This document shows positions 43,311 to 52,174 of a stretch of 64,000 nucleotides of DNA, in pieces. The translations under genes were made by a program, and so were the position numbers. The notes under the pieces are model-generated. The model was given only the letters and a program-made list of their open reading frames with translations, had not been told where the DNA came from and did not search any database. The DNA lies in the NCBI GenBank assembly GCA_051953655.1, contig JBQCIO010000141.1:1-64000 (forward strand), written 5' to 3'. The DNA is from JBQCHF01 sp051953655 (GTDB taxonomy: Bacteria; Actinomycetota; Actinomycetes; Motilibacterales; Motilibacteraceae). Position 1 is the stretch's first letter. Every line of letters begins with the position of its first letter.

Positions 43311-44327
43311 TCAGGCCGCCGGCTCGGGCAGGGTCTCGCCCTCAGCGGCTGCTTCGGCCTGGTGAACGGGCCGACGGGACGGCCGCTCGGCGCCCACCAC
43401 CAGCGCGACGCCGGCGACCACGAGGGCGCCTCCCGCCAGCACGATCCCGGTGACCGGCTCAGACAGGATCGCCCAGCCGAGCAGCACCGCGACGGCCGGG
43501 TTGACGTAGGCGTAGGTGCCGACCAGCGACAGCGGCGCGTGCCCGAGCAGCCAGACGTAGGCGGTGTAGGCGAGCATCGAGCCGACGGTGACCAGGTAGG
43601 CCCACGCGAACCAGGCCTTGGCCGGCATCGCACCCAGGTGCAGGGCCGGGCCCTCGCCGGCCAGCAGCCCGACGACGACCAGGGCGACCCCGCCGAGCAG
43701 CATCTCCCACACGGTCGCCACCAGCGGGTCGCCCGGCAGCGCGAGACGGCCGGACAGGAACGAGCCGATCGCCCAGGACAGCGTGGCGACCACGACGACG
43801 GCCACGCCCCAGCCCTGGACCCCGCTGATCCCACCGCCGCGCAGCGCGAGCAGGGCGACGCCGCCGAAGCCGACGAGCACCCCGCCCCAGGTGGCCGCCC
43901 TGGGCCGGCTGCCGGTGACCAGCTGCAGCAGCACCAGGAACAGCGGCGTGGTGGCGACGAGCAGCGCGGCCAGCCCGCTGGGCACGGTCTGCTCGGCCAC
44001 CGCGACCAGGCCGTTGCCACCCAGCAGCAGCATGGCGCCCATGGCCAGCGACGACCCGAGCTCGCGGGCGGGCACCCGCAGCGCGGACGGCCCCGAGCGG
44101 ACGGCGACGACGGCTGCCAGCAACGCCCCGGAGGCGAGGAACCGTCCGCCCATCGCCAGCAGCGGCGGCGCGTCGGCCTCCACCACCACCCGGATGGCCA
44201 GGTAGGTCGAGCCCCAGACGACGTAGACGGTGCCCAGCGCCAGCCAGACGGCGGCGGGCGAGGCGGCGCGGGAGGCCGGAGAGGCCTGTGAGGCCGGGGT
44301 CTGGGAGGTCTGGGACGTCCTGGTCAC
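43311..44327 (-). CDS. EamA-family drug/metabolite transporter
   Basis: 338 residues from the GTG at 44327. About ten membrane helices in two EamA repeats: YVVWGSTYLAIRVVVEADAPPLL and later WAIGSFLSGRL, then YTAYVWLLGHAPLSLVGTYAYVNP, which is the typical end of the second repeat. A short Ser/Gln/Thr/Ala-rich leader is encoded by imperfect repeats. Likely exports amino acids or metabolites (RhtA/YedA type). It is divergent from cydA and starts 99 nt from the DosR-like box. Confidence 0.9.
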   Translation of the reverse strand: MTRTSQTSQTPASQASPASRAASPAAVWLALGTVYVVWGSTYLAIRVVVEADAPPLLAMGGRFLASGALLAAVVAVRSGPSALRVPARELGSSLAMGAMLLLGGNGLVAVAEQTVPSGLAALLVATTPLFLVLLQLVTGSRPRAATWGGVLVGFGGVALLALRGGGISGVQGWGVAVVVVATLSWAIGSFLSGRLALPGDPLVATVWEMLLGGVALVVVGLLAGEGPALHLGAMPAKAWFAWAYLVTVGSMLAYTAYVWLLGHAPLSLVGTYAYVNPAVAVLLGWAILSEPVTGIVLAGGALVVAGVALVVGAERPSRRPVHQAEAAAEGETLPEPAA

Positions 44328-44425
44328 GGGCTGGGCCTTCGGTCTGCAGGTCGGGGCGGCACGGCCGCAAGGGGCGGCGGTCGCCCATCCAACACTGCAG
44401 GTCAGGACTTTCTGCCGCCCGGTCC

Positions 44426-44439
44426 GGGACGCAGGTCCC
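44426..44439. promoter_or_regulatory. DosR-like box between eamA-type gene and cydABDC
   Basis: GGGAC-GCAG-GTCCC, both half-sites exact with the 4-nt spacer of DosR boxes. A weaker AGGAC-TTTC-TGCCG lies just to its left. It is 166 nt upstream of cydA and 99 nt upstream of the EamA gene. Cytochrome bd induction under hypoxia fits. Confidence 0.6.
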
Positions 44440-44491
44440 GCCCTGCCGCGGTCACCCTGCGCGATGGTCGGAGACAGCCGACCAGGAGCGC

Positions 44492-44509
44492 TTGTGAATG
44501 GAATCACAA
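44492..44509 (+). promoter_or_regulatory. Rex operator upstream of cydABDC
   Basis: TTGTGAATGGAATCACAA matches the Rex consensus TTGTGAA-N4-TTCACAA at all but one position. Rex is the NADH/NAD redox repressor of actinobacteria, and cydABCD is its classic target. It lies 96 nt upstream of the cydA start. High NADH (low oxygen) would release Rex and raise cyd transcription. Confidence 0.85.
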
Positions 44510-44512
44510 GCC

Positions 44513-44526
44513 TTGAACCTGTTCAA
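44513..44526. promoter_or_regulatory. second palindrome in cyd promoter
   Basis: TTGAAC-CT-GTTCAA is a perfect palindrome directly after the Rex site. It contains TGAA-N4-TTCA, the core of a Rex half-site pair without the outer bases, so it may be a secondary Rex site or the operator of another regulator. Confidence 0.4.
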
Positions 44527-44604
44527 ACAGGACGTCGGCGGACGAGGCTGTGCCCTGCCGACCCGATCAGCCGACCTGACGGCTCGCGACGACGGATGGT
44601 GGAG

Positions 44605-45996
44605 ATGGACGCCCTGCTGCTGGCCCGATTCCAGTTCGGGATCACGACCGTCTACCACTTCCTCTTCGTCCCGCTGACGATCGGCCTCGCCCCGCTGGTC
44701 GCGATCATGCAGACGGCGTGGGTCCGCACGGGCGACGAGAAGTACCTCCGGATGACGAAGTTCTGGGGGAAGCTCTTCCTGATCAACTTCGCCATGGGCG
44801 TGGTGACCGGCATCGTGCAGGAGTTCCAGTTCGGCATGAACTGGAGCGACTACTCGCGGTTCGTCGGCGACGTCTTCGGTGCGCCGCTGGCGATGGAGGG
44901 CCTGCTGGCCTTCTTCCTCGAGTCCACCTTCCTCGGCCTGTGGATCTTCGGCTGGGAGCGGCTGCCGAGGAAGGTGCACCTGGCCACCATCTGGGCCGCC
45001 GCGATCGGCGTGAACCTGTCGGCCTACTTCATCATCGCGGCCAACTCCTGGATGCAGCACCCGGTCGGCTACACGATCAATGCCGAGCGGGGCCGGGCCG
45101 AGCTCACCGACATCTGGGCGGTGCTCACCAACTCGACGACCCTCGCCGCGTTCCCGCACACCATCACCGGCGCGTTCCTGGCCGCGGGCGCCCTCGTCGT
45201 CGGCATCGCCGCGTGGCACCTGCGCCGCGGAAACCACGTGGACGTCATGCGCACCTCGGCGCGCCTGGGGATGGTGGTCGCACTCGTCGCCGGCATCGGT
45301 GTCGCCGTGTCCGGCGACCTGCAGGCCCGCATCATGACCACGCAGCAGCCGATGAAGATGGCCGCCGCCGAGGCGCTCTACGACACCTCGGCTCCGGCCT
45401 CGTTCTCCCTGCTCACCATCGGTTCGCTCAACGGCGACGAGGAGATCTGGTCGCTGCGCGTGCCGCACGTCCTGTCGTTCATGGCCACCGGCGACCCCGA
45501 CGGGACGGTCGAGGGGATCAACGACGTCCAGCGCCAGTACGTGGCCACCTACGGCCCCGGCGACTACAGCCCGATCATCCCGATCACCTACTGGAGCTTC
45601 CGGCTGATGATCGGCTTCGGCGCCTTCTCCGCGGCGCTGGCGCTGCTCGGGCTCTGGCTCACCCGTCGCGGCCGCCTGCCCGACCAGCCGTGGTTCTGGC
45701 GGATCGCGCTGTGGAGCATGGCGCTGCCGCTGCTCGGCAACAGCCTGGGCTGGATCTTCACCGAGATGGGACGCCAGCCGTGGCTGGTCTTCGGCCGGAT
45801 GCTGACCCGCAACGGGGTCTCGCCCAACGTCCCGGTGTGGCAGGTCGCGACGTCGCTGGTGACCTTCACCCTCGTCTACGCCGCGCTCGCGGTCATCGAG
45901 GTCAAGCTGCTGGCCCGCTACGCCAAGGCCGGACCGCCAGAGGTCGAGACCGCCGAGACCGCCGAGACCGAGCGCCCGCTCGCCTTCGCCTACTGA
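44605..45996 (+). CDS. cydA: cytochrome bd ubiquinol/menaquinol oxidase subunit I
   Basis: 463 residues from the ATG at 44605 (the ATG at 44596 would add MVE). Nine membrane helices. Haem ligands are visible: His in TTVYHFLFVPLTIG, His in AAFPHTITGAF and Met in WSFRLMIGFG. The GRQPW motif is intact (TEMGRQPWLVFGRM). The quinol loop is the short type. It oxidises quinol and reduces oxygen with high affinity at the membrane. First gene of cydABDC, behind a Rex operator. Confidence 0.97.
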   Translation: MDALLLARFQFGITTVYHFLFVPLTIGLAPLVAIMQTAWVRTGDEKYLRMTKFWGKLFLINFAMGVVTGIVQEFQFGMNWSDYSRFVGDVFGAPLAMEGLLAFFLESTFLGLWIFGWERLPRKVHLATIWAAAIGVNLSAYFIIAANSWMQHPVGYTINAERGRAELTDIWAVLTNSTTLAAFPHTITGAFLAAGALVVGIAAWHLRRGNHVDVMRTSARLGMVVALVAGIGVAVSGDLQARIMTTQQPMKMAAAEALYDTSAPASFSLLTIGSLNGDEEIWSLRVPHVLSFMATGDPDGTVEGINDVQRQYVATYGPGDYSPIIPITYWSFRLMIGFGAFSAALALLGLWLTRRGRLPDQPWFWRIALWSMALPLLGNSLGWIFTEMGRQPWLVFGRMLTRNGVSPNVPVWQVATSLVTFTLVYAALAVIEVKLLARYAKAGPPEVETAETAETERPLAFAY

Positions 45997-46009
45997 GGAG
46001 TGAGTGCAG

Positions 46010-47053
46010 ATGTCTCTCGCGGAGTTCTGGTTCCTCCTCATCGCGATCCTCTGGAGCGGCTACTTCCTGCTCGAGGGATTCGACTTCGGCGTCGGCATGC
46101 TGCTGCCGGTGCTCGGCAAGGACGACGTCGGGCGCCGGGTGCTCATCAACACCATCGGCCCGGTGTGGGACGCCAACGAGGTGTGGGTCCTCGTCGCCGG
46201 GGCGGGCATCTTCGCCGCCTTCCCCTACTGGTACGCCACGCTGTTCAGCGGGTTCTACCTGCCGCTGCTGCTGATCCTCGTCGCGCTGATCGTCCGCGGT
46301 GTCGCCTTCGAGTACCGCGGAAAGGTCGACGACGAGGCCTGGCGCAGGCGGTGGGACGTCGCGATCGTCGTCGGCTCCGCGGTGCCGGCCCTGCTGTGGG
46401 GCGTCGCCTTCGCCAACATCGTGCGCGGGGTCCCGATCGACGCGCAGGGGAACTACACCGGCACCCTGTTCACCCTGCTCAACCCCTACGGGCTGCTCGG
46501 CGGGCTGGTGACGCTGTCGCTGTTCCTCACCCACGGCGCGGTGTTCATCGCGCTCAAGACGGTCGGGCCGGTGCGCGGCGACGCGCGGCGGCTGGCCCAG
46601 AAGCTCGGGCTGGTGACCGCCGTCCTCGCCGTGGCCTTCCTGGGCTGGACCTACGCCGACAGCCGGGACATCTGGTCGCTCGTGCTCTCCCTCGGTGCAT
46701 CGGTGGCGCTGCTGGGTGCGCTGGCCGCCAACCGGCGAGAGAGCGAGGGCTGGGCGTTCGTCCTCACCGCGGCCACGATCGTGCTGGCCACCGGCGCGCT
46801 GTTCACCGCGCTGTTCCCGGACGTCATGCCGTCCACGACCGACCCGGCCTTCAGCCTCACCGTGGAGAACGCCAGCTCCACGCCCTACACGCTCAAGGTG
46901 ATGTCCTGGGTGGCCGTGGTGATGACGCCGTTCGTCATCGCCTACCAGGCCTGGACCTACTGGGTGTTCCGGCAGCGGATCGGGCGGGAGAGCATCCCGA
47001 CCGGGGTTCCCGAGGCGGCCCGCACGCACCCCGCGGTGCCGGGACCGCGCTGA
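46010..47053 (+). CDS. cydB: cytochrome bd oxidase subunit II
   Basis: 347 residues, ATG at 46010 with GAGGAG 9 nt upstream (GTG at 46004 also in frame). Eight or so membrane helices, opening LAEFWFLLIAILWSGYFLLEGFDFGVGML, shown here as the CydB signature WSGYFLLEGFDFGVG. WDANEVWVLVAGAGIFAAFP and TLLNPYGLLGGLVTL follow. It pairs with CydA. Thirteen nucleotides separate the two genes. Confidence 0.97.
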   Translation: MSLAEFWFLLIAILWSGYFLLEGFDFGVGMLLPVLGKDDVGRRVLINTIGPVWDANEVWVLVAGAGIFAAFPYWYATLFSGFYLPLLLILVALIVRGVAFEYRGKVDDEAWRRRWDVAIVVGSAVPALLWGVAFANIVRGVPIDAQGNYTGTLFTLLNPYGLLGGLVTLSLFLTHGAVFIALKTVGPVRGDARRLAQKLGLVTAVLAVAFLGWTYADSRDIWSLVLSLGASVALLGALAANRRESEGWAFVLTAATIVLATGALFTALFPDVMPSTTDPAFSLTVENASSTPYTLKVMSWVAVVMTPFVIAYQAWTYWVFRQRIGRESIPTGVPEAARTHPAVPGPR

Positions 47054-47076
47054 CGAGACCGACCCAGGCTCCCGGC

Positions 47077-48738
47077 ATGAAGCCGCTCGACCCCCGCCTC
47101 CTCCGGCACGCCCGCGCCACCGCGCCGTTCCTGGCCGGCTCGGTGGTGCTGGGCGTGGTGACCGCCGGGTGCGTGCTGGTGCAGGCGGGGGTGCTGGCGC
47201 ACGCGGTGAGCGCCGCCTTCCTGGACGGGGCCTCGCTGCCGGCCCTGCGCACCGACGTCCTGGTGCTGCTCGTCGTCGTGCTGGTGCGTGCGCTCGCGGG
47301 CTGGGCGCAGGAGGCGCTGGCCGCCCGCTCCTCCTCCACGGTGAAGTCGCAGCTGCGGTCGGCCCTGCTGCGCAGGACCACAGTTCTCGGGCCGGCGTGG
47401 CTGTCCGGCCGGCGCAGCGGCGAGCTCGCCCAGCTGGCCACCCGCGGCGTCGACGCGCTGGACCCCTACTTCGCCCGCTACCTGCCCCAGCTGGTGCTCA
47501 CCGCGGTCGTCACGCCGCTGGTGGTCGCCCGGATCGCGTTGGCCGACTGGATCTCCGCCGCCATCGTGCTGGTCACCCTGCCGCTCATCCCCGCGTTCAT
47601 GGCGCTGGTCGGCTGGCGCACGCAGACCGTGCAGCGGCGCCAGTGGGGCTCGCTGCAGCGCCTGAGCGCGCACTTCCTCGACGTCGTCGACGGGCTGCCC
47701 ACGCTCAAGGTGTTCGGCCGCGCCAGGGCGCAGGAGCGCTCGATCGAGCAGGTCACCGGGGACTACCGGCGGGCCACCATGAAGGTGCTGCGGGTCTCGT
47801 TCCTCTCCGCCTTCGTGCTGGAGCTGGCCGCCACGCTGTCGGTGGCGCTGGTGGCGGTCGACGTCGGCCTGCGGCTGGTGGACGGCCGGGTGGCCCTGGA
47901 GACCGCGCTGCTGGTGCTCGTGCTCGCCCCGGAGGCTTATCTGCCGCTGCGGCAGGTCGGCGCCAGCTTCCACGCGGCTGCCGAGGGGGTCGCCGCGGCG
48001 GAGGAGGTCCTCGCGGTGCTGGACGAGCCACTGCCTCCGGCCGGTGACGCGGTCCTACCGTTCGTCGGAGTGAGCGGCCTCGAGGTGCAGGGGGTCAGCC
48101 TCTCCTATGGTCGGTCGGAGGACGCTCTGCCGCCGACGTCGTTCGTCTTGAGGCCCGGCGAGGTGACCGCCCTGGTCGGGCCGTCCGGCGCCGGGAAGTC
48201 CACCCTGATCTCGGTGCTGCTGGGGTTCGCCCGGCCCACCGCGGGACGTGTCCTCGTCGGAGGCGCGGACCTCGCCGGCGCCGACCTCGCGGCCTGGCGC
48301 CGGCAGGTCGCCTGGGTGCCCCAGCGGGTGGGGCTGCTGGCCGGGACCGTCGCGGACAACGTGCGGCTGGGTCACCCCGACGCGAGCCACGCCGAGGTGC
48401 TGCGCGCCCTGTCCCTGGCGGCCGCGGCCGACCTCGACCCGGCTCTGCCGCTCGCCGAGGACGGAGCCGGCCTGTCGACGGGGCAGCGGCAGCGGATCGC
48501 GCTGGCGCGGGCCTTCCTGCACGCCGAACGGGTCGCCGGGCTGCTGCTGCTCGACGAGCCGACCAGCGCCCTCGACGGTGCGAGCGAGGCCCACGTCGTC
48601 GCCTCGCTGCGCGAGCTGGCCCGGGGCCGGTGCGTCCTCGTGGTGGTGCACCGGCCCGCGCTGGCGGCCGCCGCGGACCGGGTGGTGCACGTCGGCGAGC
48701 ACCTGCCCGTGCCGGCACCGGCTCGGGGTGCGGCATGA
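47077..48738 (+). CDS. cydD: ABC exporter subunit CydD
   Basis: 553 residues, 23 nt after cydB. Six-helix membrane domain, then an ABC ATPase: Walker [11 protein letters not shown]-loop [11 protein letters not shown], signature [15 protein letters not shown] (T replaces the second G of LSGGQ), Walker [14 protein letters not shown]. With CydC it forms the heterodimeric exporter required for cytochrome bd assembly (thiol or haem related). Confidence 0.95.
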   Translation: MKPLDPRLLRHARATAPFLAGSVVLGVVTAGCVLVQAGVLAHAVSAAFLDGASLPALRTDVLVLLVVVLVRALAGWAQEALAARSSSTVKSQLRSALLRRTTVLGPAWLSGRRSGELAQLATRGVDALDPYFARYLPQLVLTAVVTPLVVARIALADWISAAIVLVTLPLIPAFMALVGWRTQTVQRRQWGSLQRLSAHFLDVVDGLPTLKVFGRARAQERSIEQVTGDYRRATMKVLRVSFLSAFVLELAATLSVALVAVDVGLRLVDGRVALETALLVLVLAPEAYLPLRQVGASFHAAAEGVAAAEEVLAVLDEPLPPAGDAVLPFVGVSGLEVQGVSLSYGRSEDALPPTSFVLRPGEVTALVGPSGAGKSTLISVLLGFARPTAGRVLVGGADLAGADLAAWRRQVAWVPQRVGLLAGTVADNVRLGHPDASHAEVLRALSLAAAADLDPALPLAEDGAGLSTGQRQRIALARAFLHAERVAGLLLLDEPTSALDGASEAHVVASLRELARGRCVLVVVHRPALAAAADRVVHVGEHLPVPAPARGAA

Positions 48739-50498
48739 CGTCACCTCCGACGGTCCCGCGCCGCCTCGAGGTGGAGCGGCGGCTGCTCGCGCTCGCCCCG
48801 CCGGACCGGGGCCGCAGCGCCCTGGCGGTCCTCTTCGGTGCCCTCGCCGCCGGCTGCGCCGTCGGGCTGCTCGCGGTCTCCGCCTGGCTCATCTCCTCGG
48901 CGGCGCTGCAGCCGCGGATCGCCGCCCTCGGCGTCGCCGTGGTCGCCGTGCGCGGGCTGGCGGTGGGGCGCGGTTCCTTCCGCTACGTGGAGCGGCTGGC
49001 GAGCCACGACGTCGCCTTCCGCCAGCTGGCCGCGCTGCGGGTGCGGTTCTGGGCCCGGCTCGAGCCGCTGGCCCCGGCCGGCCTGCCCGCCTTCCGGCGC
49101 GGCGACCTGCTCGCCCGGCTCGTCGGCGACGTCGACACCGTGCAGGACCTGCCGCTGCGGGTGCTGCAGCCAGCGCTGGTGGCCGCCCTCGCCGGCGCGC
49201 TGTCGGTGGGGATCACGGCGGCGCTGCTGCCCTCGGCGGGCCTGCTCCTGCTGGTCGCGCTGCTGGTGGCCGGCACGGCGGTGCCGATGGCCACCGCCTG
49301 GTCCTCGCGCCGCGCCGACGTCCGCCTCGCGGCGGCCCGGGCCGACCTGTCCGCCGGCGTGGTCGAGCTGCTGCGGTCCCAGCCCGACCTGATCGCCTAC
49401 GGCGCGTCGGAGCGCAGGCTGGCCGAGCTGCAGCGCGCCGACGACGAGCTGACCCGCCTGGCCCGGTCCACGGCCGCGGCGGCCGGCCTCGGCGCGGGGC
49501 TGGCCGCGCTGTGCTCGGGGCTGGCGGTGCTCGGCGCCCTGCTGCTCGGCGTGCCGGCGGTGCGGGCGGGGTCGCTCGCCGGGACGTCGCTGGCGGTCGT
49601 CGTGCTGGTGCCGCTGGCCGCGTTCGAGGCCGTCGCGGTGCTGCCGCCGGCCCTGGCCGCGCTGGCCCGGGTGCGCCGCTCCGGCAGCCGTCTGCTCGAG
49701 GTGCTCGACGCCGAGCCCCCCGTCGTCGACCCGGACCAGCCGGTCCCGCTCCCCGCGGCCACCGGGGTGCGCCTGCGCGACGTCGTGGCGCGCTGGCCCG
49801 GAGCCGCCGAACCCGCGCTGCACGGCGTCGACCTCGAGCTCGCACCGGGCCGCCGGGTCGCGGTGGTGGGCAGCAGCGGCGCGGGCAAGAGCACCCTGGC
49901 CGCGGTGCTGCTGCGCTTCCTCGACGTCGAGGCCGGCTCCTACCTGCTCGGCGGCGTCGACGCGCGGACCCTCGCCGCCGACGACCTCCGACGCGTCGTC
50001 GGACTCTGCGCCCAGGAGCCGCACGTCTTCGACTCCACCCTGCGGGAGAACCTGCGGCTGGCCCGGCCCGGCGCCTCCGACGCCGTGCTGCGGGACGCGC
50101 TGGCCGCGGCCCGCCTCCTGGACTGGGTGGACCGGCTGCCCGACGGCCTGGACACCTTCGTCGGCGAGCGCGGCGCCCGGCTCTCCGGCGGCGAGCGCCA
50201 GCGGCTCGCCCTGGCCCGAGCGCTGCTCGCCGACTTCCCGGTGCTGGTGCTCGACGAGCCCACCGCGAACCTCGACCCGGCCACCGCCGACGCCCTCACC
50301 GCCGACCTGCTGGCCGCCACCCGCGGCCGCACCACCCTGCTGATCACCCACCGGCTCACCGGCCTCGAGGACGTCGACGAGGTGCTGGTGCTCGAGTCCG
50401 GCCGGGTCGTCGAGCGCGGGACGCACGGCCGGCTGCTCGCGGCGGCCGGGTGGTACGCGCGGCAGTGGGGGCGGGAGCGGGCGGCGGCCATCGGGTGA
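48735..50498 (+). CDS. cydC: ABC exporter subunit CydC
   Basis: 587 residues, ATG overlapping the cydD stop as ATGA. Membrane domain beginning [26 protein letters not shown] in parts, with [12 protein letters not shown] before it; ATPase with Walker [10 protein letters not shown], signature [16 protein letters not shown] and Walker [13 protein letters not shown], all intact. It completes the cytochrome bd assembly exporter. The genes run in the order cydA, cydB, cydD, cydC. Confidence 0.95.
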   Translation: MTSPPTVPRRLEVERRLLALAPPDRGRSALAVLFGALAAGCAVGLLAVSAWLISSAALQPRIAALGVAVVAVRGLAVGRGSFRYVERLASHDVAFRQLAALRVRFWARLEPLAPAGLPAFRRGDLLARLVGDVDTVQDLPLRVLQPALVAALAGALSVGITAALLPSAGLLLLVALLVAGTAVPMATAWSSRRADVRLAAARADLSAGVVELLRSQPDLIAYGASERRLAELQRADDELTRLARSTAAAAGLGAGLAALCSGLAVLGALLLGVPAVRAGSLAGTSLAVVVLVPLAAFEAVAVLPPALAALARVRRSGSRLLEVLDAEPPVVDPDQPVPLPAATGVRLRDVVARWPGAAEPALHGVDLELAPGRRVAVVGSSGAGKSTLAAVLLRFLDVEAGSYLLGGVDARTLAADDLRRVVGLCAQEPHVFDSTLRENLRLARPGASDAVLRDALAAARLLDWVDRLPDGLDTFVGERGARLSGGERQRLALARALLADFPVLVLDEPTANLDPATADALTADLLAATRGRTTLLITHRLTGLEDVDEVLVLESGRVVERGTHGRLLAAAGWYARQWGRERAAAIG

Positions 50499-50552
50499 GC
50501 GCGCCTCGGGGGCCGCCGCTCGAGGCGGCGGCTGCGGCTCGCTGGTGGGGGA

Positions 50553-50965
50553 AAGGCGCTGATGACGGGGAGCCGTGTACGGGGTGCCCTCAGCGTCCAG
50601 GTGCGGTCGCCGGGTGGTCGAATGGCGCCGGTGACGGGGGGGTCCTGCTCGGGGCGGGTCGCCGCCCCCGCTGCGGACGCCGGGTGGTCGAAAGGCGCCG
50701 GTGACGGGGGGGTCCTGCTCGGGGCGGGCAGGGCGGCCGGGTGCGGCTCGAGTGGAGGGCTGTCGCACGCAACACCGGCGTGTCGCGCAACGGCCTTCCA
50801 CTCGATCTTCCGGGCCGCCCTCGGTGCTCGAGTGCGACGGCAGTGCACGACACGCCGCGTCAGAGCAGCAAGGACGTCGCACTCTGCGGCCTGGAGTGCC
50901 GTTGGACCGCCGCCCGGCCGCGCGACGCGACTCGCCGCCCAGCTCCCGCCGTCACCGGCGCCTCT
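50553..50965. repeat. composite intergenic element D (inverted ends, 70-bp direct repeat, hairpins)
   Basis: Fills most of the 609-nt convergent gap after cydC. Ends: 50553-50574 and, inverted, 50942-50965 (GGCGCTGATGACGG and GGCGCCGGTGACGG). Two further end-like copies lie at 50621 and 50691 within a 70-bp direct repeat (50611-50658 and 50681-50728, one mismatch in 48). Right of that, CTCGAGTGGAGGGCTGTCGC near 50748 pairs imperfectly with its complement near 50792-50812, and CGGCGTGTCG near 50778 with CGACACGCCG near 50849. No protein-coding signal. It lacks the ATAGGTTCG loop of elements A, B and E. Confidence 0.7.
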
Positions 50966-51038
50966 GCCCTTGCGCACACCCCGCAGCCGCGAGCAGAAGC
51001 CGCCGCGAGCGGACGCCGCGCCCCACTCCCCGCGCCAG

Positions 51039-51080
51039 TTCCATGCTTACCGCGCCAGATCCGTCGCGGTAAGCATGGAA
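51039..51080 (-). terminator. 16-bp perfect hairpin downstream of thioesterase
   Basis: TTCCATGCTTACCGCG (51039-51054) and its exact complement (51065-51080) enclose a 10-nt loop. It lies 28 nt beyond the thioesterase stop, behind the second hairpin at 51079-51102, and could end both convergent transcripts. Confidence 0.6.
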
Positions 51081-51102
51081 CGATCACGCCCGCGTGATCG
51101 TT
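51079..51102 (-). terminator. 11-bp perfect hairpin downstream of thioesterase
   Basis: AACGATCACGC (51079-51089) and GCGTGATCGTT (51092-51102) form a perfect stem with a 2-nt loop, 6 nt after the thioesterase stop and sharing 2 nt with the neighbouring 16-bp hairpin. Confidence 0.55.
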
Positions 51103-51107
51103 CGGGC

Positions 51108-51932
51108 TCAGCCGACCCGCGGGCCGAGCTTCACCTTGGCCAGCTGGCGCGACTGCGCCACCAGGCGGCCGGTGCTGTCGTAGAGGTCGGCGGTCTCGTC
51201 GAACCAGCCCTCGCGGACCAGGCGGCCGGAGACGTCGGTGGTGACCCAGCCGTCCGCGGGCAGGGCGCGCAGCAGGAAGGTGAGCTCCACGGTGGGGGCC
51301 CAGCCGCCGGGGCCGGTGAGGGCGAAGGGCACCGGGGGCAGGGCGTCGGCGAAGACGGCGAGGGCGAGCGGGTCGGGGGCGTCGCCGTCACGCATCCGGG
51401 CGTGCCCGCGCTGCACCATCTCGCCCGACGGCTCGCCGCGCGCCCACCCCAGGTGCGCCGGGTCCAGCCGCAGGTCGACCACCTCGAGCAGGTCCACGCG
51501 CATCCGCCCGCCCGGCTGCTCCGGGGCCGAGCGCAGGCACTGGTCCACCGGCGCGACGGTCGGCACCACCCCGTCCGACCACTCGGCCTCGCCGCCGCGC
51601 AGCAGGCCCGCGGTCACCAGGGCGGCGACGCGGGGCGCGCCGTCCTGCACCAGGGTCGCGCGCAGCGAGGTCACCGAGCGCCCGTTGCGCAGCGGCTCGA
51701 CGACGACCTCGGCCGGACCGGGCGCGGCCGGGGCGAGGAAGTGGGCGCTGGTGGCCATCGGGTGCGGATGACCGGCGGCCGGGCCCTCCGGGTCGAGGGC
51801 CGCGCGCAGCAGCAGGGCCAGCACGTAGCCGCCGTTGGGGATGCCGCCGACCGACCAGACCGGGTCGACGGCGACGGCGTAGCGGCCCTCGCCCAGGGGT
51901 CGGACGGCGGTGGCGTCGGTGAAGGCGGTCAC
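51108..51932 (-). CDS. acyl-CoA thioesterase-like protein (double hotdog)
   Basis: 274 residues, GTG start. Two hotdog-like halves: VWSVGGIPNGGYVLALLLRAAL, which resembles the TesB-type start, and WAPTVELTFLLRALPADGWV then SRQLAKVKLG at the end. A conserved Asp/Gln/Thr triad typical of TesB is not fully evident. It probably hydrolyses acyl-CoA thioesters in the cytoplasm. Physiological substrate unknown. Two hairpins follow its stop. Confidence 0.82.
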   Translation of the reverse strand: MTAFTDATAVRPLGEGRYAVAVDPVWSVGGIPNGGYVLALLLRAALDPEGPAAGHPHPMATSAHFLAPAAPGPAEVVVEPLRNGRSVTSLRATLVQDGAPRVAALVTAGLLRGGEAEWSDGVVPTVAPVDQCLRSAPEQPGGRMRVDLLEVVDLRLDPAHLGWARGEPSGEMVQRGHARMRDGDAPDPLALAVFADALPPVPFALTGPGGWAPTVELTFLLRALPADGWVTTDVSGRLVREGWFDETADLYDSTGRLVAQSRQLAKVKLGPRVG

Positions 51933-52016
51933 GGCCCCGCACCGTACGCAGGGCGCCGCGCGCGCCGACGGCCGGGGCCGCGGACGGGCGGCCGCGGCGG
52001 GCCGGAAAGTCGGGGC

Positions 52017-52044
52017 TCAAGGTTCCGCGGCGACTGTCCGATGT
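52017..52044 (+). promoter_or_regulatory. candidate WhiG/FliA-type promoter
   Basis: TCAA (52017-52020), 16 nt, then TCCGATGT (52037-52044) resembles the WhiG/FliA pattern TAAA-N16-GCCGATAA used for motility and sporulation genes. It precedes the low-complexity surface protein by 130 nt. Match is partial, so this is a suggestion. Confidence 0.35.
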
Positions 52045-52174
52045 GTCCTATGACGGCCTCGTGCCGGCGCCGCCACCACCCGGTCGGCGGATGTCCGGGA
52101 AGAGGGCGTCGACCTAAGGTCGTGGCCGCGCGCTCGCGCGGTCGAGGCCGTGCGCATCAGGAGGCTCGGGGCAC

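Noticed and set aside
50611..50728. Direct repeat as a CRISPR array
   Set aside because: Only two copies, 70 bp apart, with repeat longer than spacer, no further units and no cas genes nearby.
51933..52174. c-di-AMP (ydaO) or other riboswitch before the low-complexity surface protein
   Set aside because: Looked for because such genes are common targets in actinobacteria; no conserved ydaO core or other known motif was recognised.
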